DNA of 64,000 nucleotides from Streptomyces sp. NK08204 (GTDB lineage Bacteria > Actinomycetota > Actinomycetes > Streptomycetales > Streptomycetaceae): positions 1-64,000 of the forward strand of contig NZ_JAINVF010000007.1 of assembly GCF_020400585.1 (NCBI RefSeq). Direction: 5' to 3'. This document shows positions 51,948 through 60,883 of this stretch, piece by piece (the first letter of the stretch is position 1; the number at the start of each line of letters is the position of its first letter). Under the pieces are notes generated by a model. That model ran no database searches. It was not told the origin of the DNA and saw only the letters and a list, made by a program, of their open reading frames with translations. Both the position numbers and the translations under genes were made by a program.

Positions 51948-52424
51948 GACCTGCGCGGCGTCGACGGCTGGCTGGCGACGAAGGACTTCCTCGCGCAGTA
52001 CCACAAGGGCGACCGCCGGGAGCTGGGGCAGAAGCTCACCGACAACGGCCTGCGGCACATCGCGGCACGCGGCTGGACCACCCAGGACGGCACGCGGACC
52101 CGGATCCACCTGCTGCAGTTCGCCACGGCCGCCGTGGCCGAGGACCTCTTGAACGATGAGCTCACCAACTACTCGGCCCCCACGTACCTGGTGCGCGGCG
52201 CCGACCTGTACGAGCGGGACGAGGGCTTCCCGCAGGCGGCCCAGGTCGACGACGTCCTGCTCACGCCGTACGCCGAGACCGAGCCGTACGGCGGTGAGCA
52301 GGTCCGGCAGGCGTACCTGGCGGCCGGGGACACGCTGGCGGTGATCACGCAGTCCCGCGAGGGCGCCGCGAAGGCAGTGCCGTTCCGCCAGACCGTGACG
52401 CTGCAGACCGAGCTGCTCGGCTGA
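51948..52424 (+). pseudogene. 5'-truncated gene remnant behind the XRE/DUF397 pair
   Basis: An open frame of about 158 codons with good codon bias (GVDGWLATKDFLAQYHKGDR, RHIAARGWTTQDGTRTRIHL, YLVRGADLYERDEGF, QAYLAAGDTLAVITQS) ending at 52424. No start codon with ribosome site and no signal sequence is found upstream; the coding feel begins abruptly 26 bp after the DUF397 stop. It looks like the C-terminal half of a secreted or lipoprotein gene cut off when the XRE/DUF397 pair was inserted or by a deletion. Confidence 0.6.
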
Positions 52425-52509
52425 GACGCACCTCGTCAAGAGAGCCGGGTCCAGGCCGCGTAAGCTGGGGCCCGGCTGTCGTATGCCCACCCTCGCTCAA
52501 GGAGCACCC

Positions 52510-52608
52510 GTGGAGATCTTCTTCGAAACCCTGCTGGTCCTGGTCTGCGTCGGCGTGCTCGCCTTCGCCCTCCTGACCGTGAAGAAGCTGTACCAGGGCC
52601 AGCGCTGA
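52510..52608 (+). CDS. 32-aa single-helix membrane protein
   Basis: GTG 52510 behind CAAGGAGCACCC. MEIFFETLLVLVCVGVLAFA then LLTVKKLYQGQR: one hydrophobic helix with a basic cytoplasmic end. It is 26 bp before the nitrobindin-like gene and probably cotranscribed. Small conserved membrane proteins of this form occur at the same place in related Streptomyces (recollection). Function unknown. Confidence 0.72.
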   Translation: MEIFFETLLVLVCVGVLAFALLTVKKLYQGQR

Positions 52609-52634
52609 CCCCCACCTAGGAACTACTGCCGATC

Positions 52635-53210
52635 ATGATCGAGATCCCGTCCGACCTGCACAAGGACCTCGTCCCGCTCGCCTTCCTGCTCGGCAACTGG
52701 GCCGGTGCGGGCGTGCATGACTTCCCGGGTTCGGAGAAGTGCAACTTCGGGCAGGAGGTCACCTTCAGCCACGACGGCCGGGACTTCCTGCAGTACCACT
52801 CCCACACCTGGGTGCTGGACAACGACGGCAACAAGGTGCGCCCCCTGGAGTCGGAGTCCGGCTTCTGGCGGATCGACGCCGACCGCAAGGTCGAGGTCAC
52901 GATGACCCGCGACGACGGCACGGTGGAGATCTGGTACGGCGAGATGGCCGACAAGAAGCCGCAGATCGACCTGGTGACGGACACCGTCGCGCGGACCGTG
53001 TCCTCGCGGCCGTACGCGGGTGGCAAGCGGCTGTACGGGTACGTCAAGAGCGACCTGATGTGGGTCGGCGAGAAGCAGACTCCCGAGGTCGAGCTGCGCC
53101 CCTACATGTCGGCACACCTGAAGAAGGTCGTCACCCCGGAGGACGTCGAGCGCTGGGCCAAGGCCCTCCCCGACGACATGCCGGACGACGGCATCGCCTT
53201 CTTCAAGTAG
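52635..53210 (+). CDS. Nitrobindin-like (FABP family, DUF1794) heme protein
   Basis: 191 aa. The FABP/nitrobindin beta-barrel has the GxWxGxG motif (LLGNWAGAGVHDFPG) and the C-terminal proximal His in MSAHLKKV. Nitrobindins bind ferric heme and isomerise peroxynitrite to nitrate; family members from actinobacteria do so in vitro. Cytoplasmic. It lies upstream of nur; the two are separated by 186 bp so are probably separate transcripts. Confidence 0.9.
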   Translation: MIEIPSDLHKDLVPLAFLLGNWAGAGVHDFPGSEKCNFGQEVTFSHDGRDFLQYHSHTWVLDNDGNKVRPLESESGFWRIDADRKVEVTMTRDDGTVEIWYGEMADKKPQIDLVTDTVARTVSSRPYAGGKRLYGYVKSDLMWVGEKQTPEVELRPYMSAHLKKVVTPEDVERWAKALPDDMPDDGIAFFK

Positions 53211-53396
53211 CCGCAGGCGGGCAAGGCCGGCGAGGAGAGTGCCGGCCCACGGAGGCCGGCGCCCCGCGCCGCGTCGCAGGTGACGGCCGGAACGAGCCGC
53301 CACCTGCGTGTCGCGGGATCGCTGCCGGCCGGTGCTCCGTTTGTTTCCGGATGCCGACGCCACCACGGTGCGGTCGGTCGGCCATAGACTTGCTCT

Positions 53397-53834
53397 GTGG
53401 TGAGCACCGACTGGAAGAGCGACCTCAGGCAGCGCGGCTACCGGCTCACGCCGCAGCGGCAGCTCGTCCTCGAAGCCGTCGACACCCTTGAGCACGCGAC
53501 CCCCGACGACATCCTCGCGGAGGTACGGAAGACGGCGTCGGGGGTCAACATCTCCACCGTCTACCGGACGCTGGAGCTGCTGGAGGAGCTGGGTCTGGTC
53601 AGCCACGCACACCTCGGGCACGGCGCTCCCACCTACCACCTCGCCGACCGGCACCGGCATCTGCACCTGGTGTGCCGCGACTGCGAGAACGTCATCGAGG
53701 CCGACGTGGCGGTGGCCGCGGAGTTCACGGCCAAGCTGCGCGCACAGTTCGGCTTCGAGACCGACATGAAGCACTTCGCGATCTTCGGCCGCTGCAAGGA
53801 CTGCTCCCTGAAGGGCACAAGCACCACGTCGTAG
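53397..53834 (+). CDS. nur: Nickel-responsive Fur-family regulator Nur
   Basis: 145 aa, GTG start at 53397. The sequence follows S. coelicolor Nur almost throughout. The nickel-site residues H70, H72 and H126 and the second-site residues H33, H86, H88 and H90 are conserved, and two CxxC pairs (C93/C96 and C133/C136) are present. With Ni it represses nickel uptake and sodF and so favours the Ni-superoxide dismutase sodN. TAGACT lies six bases before the GTG and no ribosome site is visible, so the mRNA may be leaderless. Confidence 0.97.
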   Translation: MVSTDWKSDLRQRGYRLTPQRQLVLEAVDTLEHATPDDILAEVRKTASGVNISTVYRTLELLEELGLVSHAHLGHGAPTYHLADRHRHLHLVCRDCENVIEADVAVAAEFTAKLRAQFGFETDMKHFAIFGRCKDCSLKGTSTTS

Positions 53835-53844
53835 GCTTGCCCGT

Positions 53845-54810
53845 ATGAAGAGCCCCCTGCTGTCCCTGCCTGGCGCCGTCCCCGCCGAGGGCGTGGACGA
53901 AGGCGTCGCCGCCCACTACGGCGACCTGTTCCGCGAGCAGCGCGCCCTCGCCGAGGGCACCGGTTTCGTCGACCTGTCGCACCGGGGTGTCGTCACCGTC
54001 AGTGGTGAGGACCGGCTGACCTGGCTGCACCTGCTGCTCACCCAGCACGTCAGCGAACTGCCCGTCGGTGAGGCCACCGAGGCGCTGATCCTCTCCGCCC
54101 ACGGCCACATCGAACACGCGCTGTACCTGGTGGACGACGGTACGACCGTCTGGGCGCACGTCGAGCCCGGCACCCAGGACGCGCTGGTCGCGTACCTGGA
54201 GTCGATGAAGTTCTTCTACCGGGTCGAGGTGGCCGACCGCACGGCCGACTTCGCCGTGGTGCACCTGCCGGCCGGTTCCATCGCCGAGGCGCCCGAGGGT
54301 GTCGTCGTACGCGAGACGGCGTACGGCCGTGACCTGTTCCTGCCGCGCGCGGATCTGGAGGCCTTCGCCGCCGCGCACGGCCCGGCCGCCGGTCTCCTCG
54401 CCCACGAGGCGCTGCGTGTCGAACAGCACCGGCCCCGTCTCGGCTTCGAGACCGACCACCGGACCATCCCGCACGAGCTGGGGTGGATCGGCACGGCCGT
54501 CCATCTCCAGAAGGGCTGCTACCGGGGGCAGGAGACGGTCGCCCGGGTGCAGAACCTGGGCAAGCCGCCGCGCCGCCTGGTCTTCCTGCACCTCGACGGC
54601 AGCGAGGTGCACCTGCCGGTGCACGGCACCGAGATCCGGCTCGCGGACGAGGGCCCCGACGGTCGCAGGATCGGCTTCGTGACGACGTCCGCACGCCACC
54701 ACGAGCTGGGCCCGGTCGCCCTCGCCCTGGTGAAGCGGAACGTTCCGGTCGACGCCCGGCTGGTCGCCGGGGACACGGCCGCCGCCCAGGAGACGGTCGT
54801 GGAGCCCTAG
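53845..54810 (+). CDS. ygfZ: Folate-dependent iron-sulfur repair protein YgfZ
   Basis: 321 aa. The hallmark KGCYRGQE is at residues 223-230 with the key Cys225. The GcvT-like fold binds tetrahydrofolate and supports Fe-S cluster enzymes. It starts ATG 53845, only 10 bp after the nur stop; TAGGCT (53832-53837) is seven bases upstream without a ribosome site, so it may be leaderless from its own promoter overlapping the nur stop codon. Confidence 0.93.
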   Translation: MKSPLLSLPGAVPAEGVDEGVAAHYGDLFREQRALAEGTGFVDLSHRGVVTVSGEDRLTWLHLLLTQHVSELPVGEATEALILSAHGHIEHALYLVDDGTTVWAHVEPGTQDALVAYLESMKFFYRVEVADRTADFAVVHLPAGSIAEAPEGVVVRETAYGRDLFLPRADLEAFAAAHGPAAGLLAHEALRVEQHRPRLGFETDHRTIPHELGWIGTAVHLQKGCYRGQETVARVQNLGKPPRRLVFLHLDGSEVHLPVHGTEIRLADEGPDGRRIGFVTTSARHHELGPVALALVKRNVPVDARLVAGDTAAAQETVVEP

Positions 54811-54875
54811 AGGCGGGACCCGTCCGGTCAGGATCTCCGGCCGGGCGGCCCCTCCGGCCGTGCCGGGCCTGGCGG

Positions 54876-55301
54876 TCAGATCTCCAGCAGCACGGTGAAC
54901 GGGCCGTCGTTCGTCAGCGACACCCGCATCCGCGCGCCGAACCGGCCCGTCGCCACCGTCGCCCCCAGCGCGCGCAGCTGCGCGACCACCTCGTCCACCA
55001 GCGGCTCCGCGACATCGCCGGGCGCGGCGGCGTTCCAGGTGGGGCGGCGGCCCTTACGGGCGTCGCCGTACAGCGTGAACTGGCTGATCACGAGCAGCGG
55101 GGCGTCGATGTCGCTGCACGACTTCTCGTCGTGCAGCATCCGGATCGACCAGAGCTTGCGGGCCAGCTGGGCCGCCTTCTCCTTGGTGTCCTCATGGGTC
55201 ACCCCGACCAGGACGCAGAGCCCCTCGCCCTCGATCGCGCCCACCGTCTCGCCGTCCACGACGACGCTCGCGCCGTCCACTCTCTGCACCACCGCACGCA
55301 T
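54876..55301 (-). CDS. dtd: D-aminoacyl-tRNA deacylase
   Basis: 142 aa from ATG 55301. Dtd motifs are complete: [18 protein letters not shown] at the N-terminus, [19 protein letters not shown] (SQFTL), and the C-terminal [19 protein letters not shown] (NxGPxT). It removes D-amino acids (and Gly) from mischarged tRNA. Divergent from rsiG. Confidence 0.95.
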   Translation of the reverse strand: MRAVVQRVDGASVVVDGETVGAIEGEGLCVLVGVTHEDTKEKAAQLARKLWSIRMLHDEKSCSDIDAPLLVISQFTLYGDARKGRRPTWNAAAPGDVAEPLVDEVVAQLRALGATVATGRFGARMRVSLTNDGPFTVLLEI

Positions 55302-55460
55302 GCCGACCATCATGCCGGGTGCTGTGGGCGCGGCCGACGGGGGCCCGTTATTGTTCCTTAACACCCTATCTGGGGCCGTTCGGGGGCACTCAGTCACATA
55401 GTTGCCACTTGGGGTGGCACGATGCTGTCACACGCCGGTCGAGGGAACGGTCACACGCAC

Positions 55461-56117
55461 ATGAGCACACCGAGTACCGGGCGGCTGGGGATGCCCCGGA
55501 CGCCCGCGCAGCGCGGCGACAGCCCGCCGGTTCCACCGGTACCACCAGCCCCGTCGGTCCCGGCCCCGTCGGTCCCGGTTGCGTCGGTCCCGTCTGCTGC
55601 CGCGCTGCCCGTGCAGCCCCCCGAGCCCCGGTTGGCCCTGCTGACCCTGCCCGAGCTGCGCGCCCTGCGCCGGGACGCCCAGCGCGACGAGGCCGACCTC
55701 AGCTATGTGCGGCGGCTGCTGCAGGGCCGGATCGACATCCTGCGCGCGGAACTGGCCCGGCGCGGCCGGACCGCCCTGCCGGCCCCGGCGGACGGCTCGG
55801 TGGTGGACCGGCTCCCGGAGATCCTCAAGGACACCCCGGCCCAGCACCGCTCCTCGGCCCGTCACGTCACGCTCGGCACCCCGCACAACGAGGAGTACCG
55901 GCGACTGGCCGCCGAGATGCTCGCCGAGGTCGAGCTGTCGGACCTCCAGGCGCGCACCGATCTCGAACTCGCCACCGCCATGGGCCGGCTCGTCGGCTAC
56001 GAGCAGGAGGTCTCTGGGCGCCGTCAGCGCCTGCAGCGCACGACCGACGAGTGCAGCGGGGAGATCGCGCGCCGGTACCGGGTGGGCGAGGCGCAGGTGG
56101 ACGACCTGCTGACGTGA
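55461..56117 (+). CDS. rsiG: c-di-GMP-responsive anti-sigma factor RsiG
   Basis: 218 aa from ATG 55461. A Pro/Val/Ser-rich N-terminal third is followed by two long helices. Each carries the exact c-di-GMP signature E(X)3S(X)2R(X)3Q(X)3D: E77-S81-R84-Q88-D92 and E181-S185-R188-Q192-D196. RsiG with c-di-GMP sequesters the sporulation sigma factor WhiG (established in S. venezuelae). Both motifs are intact so the protein should be functional. The start could be 13 residues longer (ATG 55422). Confidence 0.94.
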   Translation: MSTPSTGRLGMPRTPAQRGDSPPVPPVPPAPSVPAPSVPVASVPSAAALPVQPPEPRLALLTLPELRALRRDAQRDEADLSYVRRLLQGRIDILRAELARRGRTALPAPADGSVVDRLPEILKDTPAQHRSSARHVTLGTPHNEEYRRLAAEMLAEVELSDLQARTDLELATAMGRLVGYEQEVSGRRQRLQRTTDECSGEIARRYRVGEAQVDDLLT

Positions 56118-56170
56118 CGTGGCGGGGAAAATGACGCGACACCCGGCGTGCCGCGTCCTACCGTGACCCC

Positions 56171-57421
56171 ATGATCGATGTCCGAGCTGTCGACGCCGTC
56201 CACGAGGCAGAGTTCGCGGACTGGCAGCGCGCGATGAGCACGGGGTTCCTGCTCGCTCCGGTCCTGTCCGCGAACCAACTGGCGGACCGGCGGCGGTACT
56301 TCGATCAGGACCGGCTGCTCGGTGCCTTCGACGGCGACCGCTGTGTGGCGACCTTCCGCTCCTTCGCTCAGGAAGTGACCGCGGTGGGCGGCGCACTCGT
56401 CCCCTCGAACGCGATCTCCAACGTCACCGTCAGCCCCACCCACCGCCGGCAGGGCCTGCTGACCCGGATGATGAGCCGTGACCTGACGGCGGCCCATGAG
56501 CGCGGTGACGTCCTCGCCACCCTGATCGCGGCGGAGTACCCGATCTACGGCCGCTACGGCTTCGGCCCGGCGGCCTCGATGACCGAGTGGACCGTCGACG
56601 TCCTGCGCGCCGGACTCGACCCCCACTGGTCGGGACCGGCGGACGGCGGCCGGATCGACCTGGTGGACGGCGCGGACGTCCGCAAGCTCGGCCCCGAACT
56701 GTTCGAACGGTACCGCCGCAGCCTGCCCGGCGCGGTCAGCCGCGACACGCTGTGGTGGCAGTTGAACACCGGCGTCCTGGACCTGGGGTACCGGCCGTGG
56801 ACCGAGCCCTACCACGCCGTGTACCGCTCGGCCGCCGGTCAGGTCGAGGGCCTGGTGACGTACGACGCCGACGGCGCCTGGAGCGGCAAGCATCCGGACA
56901 GCACCGCCGTCGTCAGGAGCCTGATCGCCACGACGGTGGCGGCCCAGCGCGCCCTGTGGCACTTCCTGTGCTCGATCGACCGGGTCACGAAGGTCAGGAG
57001 CGGCCGACGCGGCCCGGACGACCTGCTTCCCCTGCTCCTGCCCGACCCGCGCGCCGCCCGGATCACCGGGCACGGCGACTGGCTCTGGGTGCGGATCCTG
57101 GACGTCGTACGGGCCCTGGAGGCACGGACGTACGGGGGCGAGGGGGTGCTGGTCCTGGAGGTCGTCGACGGGGCCGGGACGGCCGGTGGGCGGTACCGGC
57201 TGGAGGTGTCGCCCGAGGGGGCGTCCTGCGTGCCCACACGCGCCCAGAGCGCCGACCTGACGCTCGGTGCGGCCGAGCTGGCCACGGTGTGGCTCGGTGA
57301 CGAGTCACTGCAGCGGCTCGCGGCCCTCGGAAGGGTCCAGGAAGAACGAGAGGGCGCCGCCCGGAAGGCCGACGCCCTGTTGCGCCCGTCCGGGCGGCCG
57401 TACTGCCCGGACATGTTCTGA
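56171..57421 (+). CDS. Eis-like GNAT acetyltransferase
   Basis: 416 aa. Two GNAT-type domains and a C-terminal SCP2-like domain, the Eis layout. The acetyl-CoA loop is at [17 protein letters not shown]. The C-terminus ends in Phe (PYCPDMF), as in Eis where the terminal carboxylate participates in catalysis. Eis proteins acetylate aminoglycosides or lysines; the substrate here is unknown. It follows rsiG by 53 bp. Confidence 0.9.
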   Translation: MIDVRAVDAVHEAEFADWQRAMSTGFLLAPVLSANQLADRRRYFDQDRLLGAFDGDRCVATFRSFAQEVTAVGGALVPSNAISNVTVSPTHRRQGLLTRMMSRDLTAAHERGDVLATLIAAEYPIYGRYGFGPAASMTEWTVDVLRAGLDPHWSGPADGGRIDLVDGADVRKLGPELFERYRRSLPGAVSRDTLWWQLNTGVLDLGYRPWTEPYHAVYRSAAGQVEGLVTYDADGAWSGKHPDSTAVVRSLIATTVAAQRALWHFLCSIDRVTKVRSGRRGPDDLLPLLLPDPRAARITGHGDWLWVRILDVVRALEARTYGGEGVLVLEVVDGAGTAGGRYRLEVSPEGASCVPTRAQSADLTLGAAELATVWLGDESLQRLAALGRVQEEREGAARKADALLRPSGRPYCPDMF

Positions 57422-57492
57422 CGTTCCGACGCTCCTCTCCTGCGGCGGCGGTTGCCTGTTCGACCGGTGGTCCGGTTCATCCGTAGCGAGCT

Positions 57493-57559
57493 GTTCAGTT
57501 GTGGCTGTGCTGCGCGTGTTCAGTTGTGGCTGTGCGGGCTTGTTCAGTTGTGGCTGTGC
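57493..57559. repeat. Three 18-bp direct repeats
   Basis: GTTCAGTTGTGGCTGTGC occurs three times exactly (57493-57510, 57518-57535, 57542-57559), spaced 25 and 24 bp. It lies in the 332-bp region between the Eis-like gene and devE, which otherwise holds no gene. The regular phase resembles an iteron or multi-site operator more than a coding repeat. Confidence 0.9.
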
Positions 57560-57650
57560 GTTCCGGTGATCGTCCCCTGCCCGGGCTCCCGGCTCCCCTC
57601 CGGAAGGAAGCCCGATCGGCCAACCACTGGGAAGTTCGACCAGGTTCCGC

Positions 57651-57667
57651 AAGTTGGCTACCAACTT
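57651..57667. promoter_or_regulatory. Palindrome upstream of devE, probable GntR operator
   Basis: AAGTTGG-CTA-CCAACTT, perfect 7-bp arms, 87 bp before the devE start. A nearly identical site (AAGTTGG-CAA-CCAACTA) precedes devA. Operators of DevA-type regulators are not firmly known to me; assignment is by shared placement. Confidence 0.7.
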
Positions 57668-57753
57668 CACAGTGCTTATCTCCTCTTGGAAGCGGCTCAT
57701 AACCATCTTTCCCTGAACTGCCCCAAGATGGCGGGAAGTTGTACTGTAGAGCT

Positions 57754-58662
57754 GTGGAACCGGAACACGCTTCCGTCAGTGGACCGAAGAGGTCCCATCG
57801 GCCACGTAGGTCACATCGCGAGGTGGCCGACGAACTGCGTGCCCGGATCCGGTCCGGTGAGCTGCCCCCGGGCCAGCGCATGCCGACGCAGGCCGAGCTG
57901 GCCGACGAGTTCGGTGTCGAACGGGGGGCCGTACGGCAGGCGCTGCGCATTCTGCAGTCGGAGCGGCTGCTCACCAACATTTCCAAGGGGGCCCCGGCCA
58001 CGGTCGCCGCGGTTCCGGTGCCGCTGGGGCCCGCGGCCGGTCCCGCCGTGCCGCCGCAGCCGACCATGGTGACCCTCGCGCCGCGCATCGCGACCGCCTT
58101 CGCGGCCCGGCACGTCCAGATCGACGCGCTCTGTCTGACCTCGGTCTCACTCACGATGGCGATCGGCGAGCCGCTCCGGCAGATCCACGCGGGACAGCTG
58201 GAACCGGCCAAGATCGACGTCCGGGTGCTGCTGCCGTCCCGGAACATCGACCTCGCCTTCCCGGCGCCCGTGGACCCCGCCGACGGCGATCTGCTGCACC
58301 GGCGCTGGCTGGCCCAGCGCAACGCCCAGGGCCTGGTGCTGCGGCAGAACCTGCTGGCGCTGCGCACCACGCACGGTATCGACGTGGACGTCTCCTTCCG
58401 CGCGCTGCCCTTCACCCCGCCGGTCAAGCTGTACCTGCTCAACGCGGCCGAGGCGCTGTTCGCCTACTACACGCTCGGGCGGCGCGAGCGGGAGATCGAG
58501 CAGGAACACGTGCAGACGTACGACGCGGACGGCACGCGGTCGATGCTGTTCTCCTTCGCGCCCGGCGCGGGCCGGCGGGACGCCGCGTTCGTGGAGCAGT
58601 CCCATCTGTGGTTCGACGCGCTGTGGGACACGATCAGTTCTGAGCTGGTGCTGACGGCGTAG
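57754..58662 (+). CDS. devE: GntR-family developmental regulator DevE
   Basis: 302 aa from GTG 57754; TACTGT at 57742-57747 is six bases upstream and no ribosome site is seen, so the message is probably leaderless. The N-terminal GntR wHTH (VADELRARIRSGELPPGQ, TQAELADEFGVERGAVRQAL) is joined to a C-terminal domain of about 200 residues (IDVRVLLPSRNIDLAF, SFRALPFTPPVKLYLLN) shared with DevA. It is a paralogue of devA, 1.2 kb downstream. Orthologue of SCO4188; devE and devA have distinct roles in aerial development of S. coelicolor (from memory). Confidence 0.88.
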   Translation: MEPEHASVSGPKRSHRPRRSHREVADELRARIRSGELPPGQRMPTQAELADEFGVERGAVRQALRILQSERLLTNISKGAPATVAAVPVPLGPAAGPAVPPQPTMVTLAPRIATAFAARHVQIDALCLTSVSLTMAIGEPLRQIHAGQLEPAKIDVRVLLPSRNIDLAFPAPVDPADGDLLHRRWLAQRNAQGLVLRQNLLALRTTHGIDVDVSFRALPFTPPVKLYLLNAAEALFAYYTLGRREREIEQEHVQTYDADGTRSMLFSFAPGAGRRDAAFVEQSHLWFDALWDTISSELVLTA

Positions 58663-58674
58663 CGGGTGCCGGCG

Positions 58675-58863
58675 TCAGAGCGCCGGGCCCGCGAGGAGCA
58701 CCGCGAGCAGCACGGCCCCGGCGGAGCTGACCGCCGGGCTCTTGGCCTTGCTGCCGACGGAGAGCAGCAGCAGGCCGACGATGCCGGCAGCGCCGTACTT
58801 CCACTGGACGAGTTGTTCGAAGCCGACGACGAGGGCGGCGGAGAGGAGCGCGAGGGCTGGCAC
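58675..58863 (-). CDS. 62-aa two-helix membrane protein between devE and devA
   Basis: GTG 58863 with GGAAGGGGG upstream. MPALALLSAALVVGFEQLVQ, then a short loop WKYGAAG, then a second helix IVGLLLLSVGSK and a third weak hydrophobic C-terminal run. It lies on the opposite strand between the two paralogues, convergent with devE (12 bp between stops) and divergent from devA. Function unknown. Confidence 0.72.
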   Translation of the reverse strand: MPALALLSAALVVGFEQLVQWKYGAAGIVGLLLLSVGSKAKSPAVSSAGAVLLAVLLAGPAL

Positions 58864-58896
58864 GGTGGATCCCCCTTCCGGTCTGCCAACTGAAAC

Positions 58897-58913
58897 AAGT
58901 TGGCAACCAACTA
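58897..58913. promoter_or_regulatory. Palindrome upstream of devA, probable GntR operator
   Basis: AAGTTGG-CAA-CCAACTA, arms differ at one base from the devE site, about 87-103 bp before the devA start. Half-sites TGCCAACT and CACTTGGCAG flank it. It could serve both devA and the divergent small membrane gene. Confidence 0.7.
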
Positions 58914-58999
58914 TGCTGTAGTTGTCCCCACTTGGCAGCTATGGCCAAACAACTTCGGAACAACTCCCGCTACGTGGAGCTAGGTTGTAGCGTCTGGTC

Positions 59000-59896
59000 G
59001 TGACCCAGGAAAGCGTGGCGATGAACGTGTCGGAGAACCCCGCAGTGAACGGCGGCAGAAGGCTCACCTCCCAGGAGATCGCCGACACCCTGCGCGAGCG
59101 CATCCTTACCGGCGACCTCAAGGCGGGCGACCGGCTGCCCACCCAGGCCGAGCTGGCCGAGGAGTTCGGAGTGGAACGCGGCGCCGTACGCCAGGCCCTG
59201 CGGGTGCTTCAGGCGGACGGCCTGCTCAGCGGCGTCAGCAAGGGCAGCCCGCCGCGCGTCGCCGGACCGCAACCCGTCCGGGACCAGCCCCAGCCGACCA
59301 TGGTGGCCCTCGCCCCCCGGCTGACCGCGGCGTTCTCCGCGCCGCACGTGCGCATCGACGCCGTCTGCCTGACCGCGCAGAGCCTGCTGCCCGCCCTCGG
59401 CGAACCGCTGCGCCTGATCCACGAGGGCCGCATCCGCCCCGAGCGGCTCGACGCCCGCATCCTGCTGCCCTCCCGGGACATCAACCTCGCCTTCCCGGTG
59501 CCGGTCGACCGGCAGGGCGACGACGACACCGTGCACGAGCGCTGGCTGGGCATGCGCAACGCCCAGGGGCAGGTGCTCCAGTACAACCTGCGGGCCCTGC
59601 GCACCACCCACGACATCGACGTGAAGGTCTCCTTCCGCGCGCTGCCCTTCACCCCGCCGGTCAAGCTGTACCTGCTCAACGGCGAGGAGGCGCTGTACGC
59701 GTACTACAGGATCATGCGGCGCGAGGAGCCCACCGACAACGGGACGCTGGAGATGTACGACACCCTGGGCTCCGAGTCACTGCTGTTCTGCTTCGAGAAG
59801 CGGGCCGGCCGGCGGGACGCGGCGTTCGTGGAGGAATCGCAGAGGTGGTTCGACGCCCTCTGGGAAACCATCACCACGGACCTGACACTCTCCTAG
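59000..59896 (+). CDS. devA: GntR-family developmental regulator DevA
   Basis: 298 aa from GTG 59000; TAGCGT (58988-58993) lies six bases upstream, predicted leaderless. The wHTH is IADTLRERILTGDLKAGDR and TQAELAEEFGVERGAVRQAL; the C-terminal domain matches DevE (LLPSRDINLAFPVPV, LRALRTTHDIDVKVSFRALP). Orthologue of SCO4190, needed for normal aerial hyphae in S. coelicolor. Stop TAG shares a base with the devB GTG start, so devAB is one operon. Confidence 0.92.
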   Translation: MTQESVAMNVSENPAVNGGRRLTSQEIADTLRERILTGDLKAGDRLPTQAELAEEFGVERGAVRQALRVLQADGLLSGVSKGSPPRVAGPQPVRDQPQPTMVALAPRLTAAFSAPHVRIDAVCLTAQSLLPALGEPLRLIHEGRIRPERLDARILLPSRDINLAFPVPVDRQGDDDTVHERWLGMRNAQGQVLQYNLRALRTTHDIDVKVSFRALPFTPPVKLYLLNGEEALYAYYRIMRREEPTDNGTLEMYDTLGSESLLFCFEKRAGRRDAAFVEESQRWFDALWETITTDLTLS

Positions 59897-60636
59897 TGAC
59901 CTCTGAGACGACGACACGGACTGAACCGCTGCTGAAACTGATCTCTTCCGCTCGGGTCGTGCTGTGGGACTTCGACGGGCCGATCTGCCGCCTGTTCGCG
60001 GGGCACAAGGCGGAACGGGTGGCGAGCGGGCTGGTGGACTGGCTGGCCGGACGCGGCCTGCACGGCCTGCTGACCGATACCGAGCGGGACTCACTGGACC
60101 CGCACGTGGTGCTGCGCGCGGTGGACCGCCGGCACCCCGGCAGTGACCTGGTCACGGAACTGGAGGAACGTCTCACCCAGGAGGAGCTGCGGGCCGCGGT
60201 GTCCGCGATGCCCACCGCCTACGCCGACCCCCTGATACGCACCTGGACCGCCGTCGGCTCCCGCCTGGCCATCACCACCAACAACTCCCCGCGGGTGGTC
60301 CGCGCCTACCTCGACGACCGCGGCCTCACCGCCTGCTTCACCCCCCACATCTACGGCCGCACCCCGGACCTGCACCTCCTCAAACCCGACCCGCACTGCC
60401 TCAACCGCGCCCTGAGCGCGATGGGCGCCGCCCCTTCGGCCGCCCTGATGATCGGCGACTCCGCCTCGGACCTCGCCGCCGCACAGCGCGCCGGCGTCCC
60501 GTTCCTCGGCTACGCGCGTAACGAAGCGAAGGCAGAGCTCTTGCGGGAGGCCGGAGCCGGGCTCGTGCTCGAGTCGCTGGAGCCGGTGCTGCGGGCACTG
60601 CGGGCACTGTGGGCACCGTGGGCACCGCAGGGCTGA
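59896..60636 (+). CDS. devB: HAD-family phosphatase DevB
   Basis: 246 aa; GTG 59896 overlaps the devA stop (TAGTG). HAD motifs: I, LWDFDGPI with nucleophile DFD; II, AITTNNS; III, Lys in LKPDPH; IV, MIGDSASDLAA. A cap domain lies between motifs I and II. It ends in an unusual LRALRALWAPWAP repeat. It hydrolyses a phosphate ester of unknown identity; cotranscribed with DevA, it may produce or remove a signal for the regulator. Confidence 0.92.
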   Translation: MTSETTTRTEPLLKLISSARVVLWDFDGPICRLFAGHKAERVASGLVDWLAGRGLHGLLTDTERDSLDPHVVLRAVDRRHPGSDLVTELEERLTQEELRAAVSAMPTAYADPLIRTWTAVGSRLAITTNNSPRVVRAYLDDRGLTACFTPHIYGRTPDLHLLKPDPHCLNRALSAMGAAPSAALMIGDSASDLAAAQRAGVPFLGYARNEAKAELLREAGAGLVLESLEPVLRALRALWAPWAPQG

Positions 60637-60826
60637 CCCTCGCCGGGCCCACGCCGTGCGCGACGTCTGCCGCTCCCGGACTCCTCTCCGGCCGTTCCCC
60701 CCGATGTCCGCGCCCTGACCGCTTGCGGCCCCACGCGGTCAGGGACGCCAGCAGACCCGCCCCCCATAACGCCAGTTGAGTCAGATCGTCGATCTGCAGG
60801 TCGACCCCGCACACATGGATCGTCAC
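60401..60826 (-). CDS. Candidate small membrane protein antisense to the devB 3' end
   Basis: Frame from GTG 60826 with GGGGGGTGG upstream. The first 35 residues look genuine: MTIHVCGVDLQIDDLTQLAL then WGAGLLASLTAWGRKR, one hydrophobic segment ending in basic residues; one Leu is TTA. After that the frame becomes Pro/Val/Ala-rich and runs antisense into devB, so the true C-terminus is uncertain. Placement (divergent from the next GntR gene) matches the 62-aa protein before devA. Low confidence in the extent. Confidence 0.3.
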   Translation of the reverse strand: MTIHVCGVDLQIDDLTQLALWGAGLLASLTAWGRKRSGRGHRGERPERSPGAADVAHGVGPARVSPAVPTVPTVPAVPAAPAPATRARARLRPPARALPSLRYARSRGTGRRRAVRRRGPRRSRRSSGRPKGRRPSRSGRG

Positions 60827-60883
60827 GGCTACCACCCCCCTCGGACATGCCTGGTGAAGTTGACTGCTTGTAGGTCCATGCCC

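Noticed and set aside
57493..57559. Three spaced repeats considered as a small CRISPR array
   Set aside because: Repeat too short (18 bp), spacers only 6-7 bp, and no cas genes nearby.
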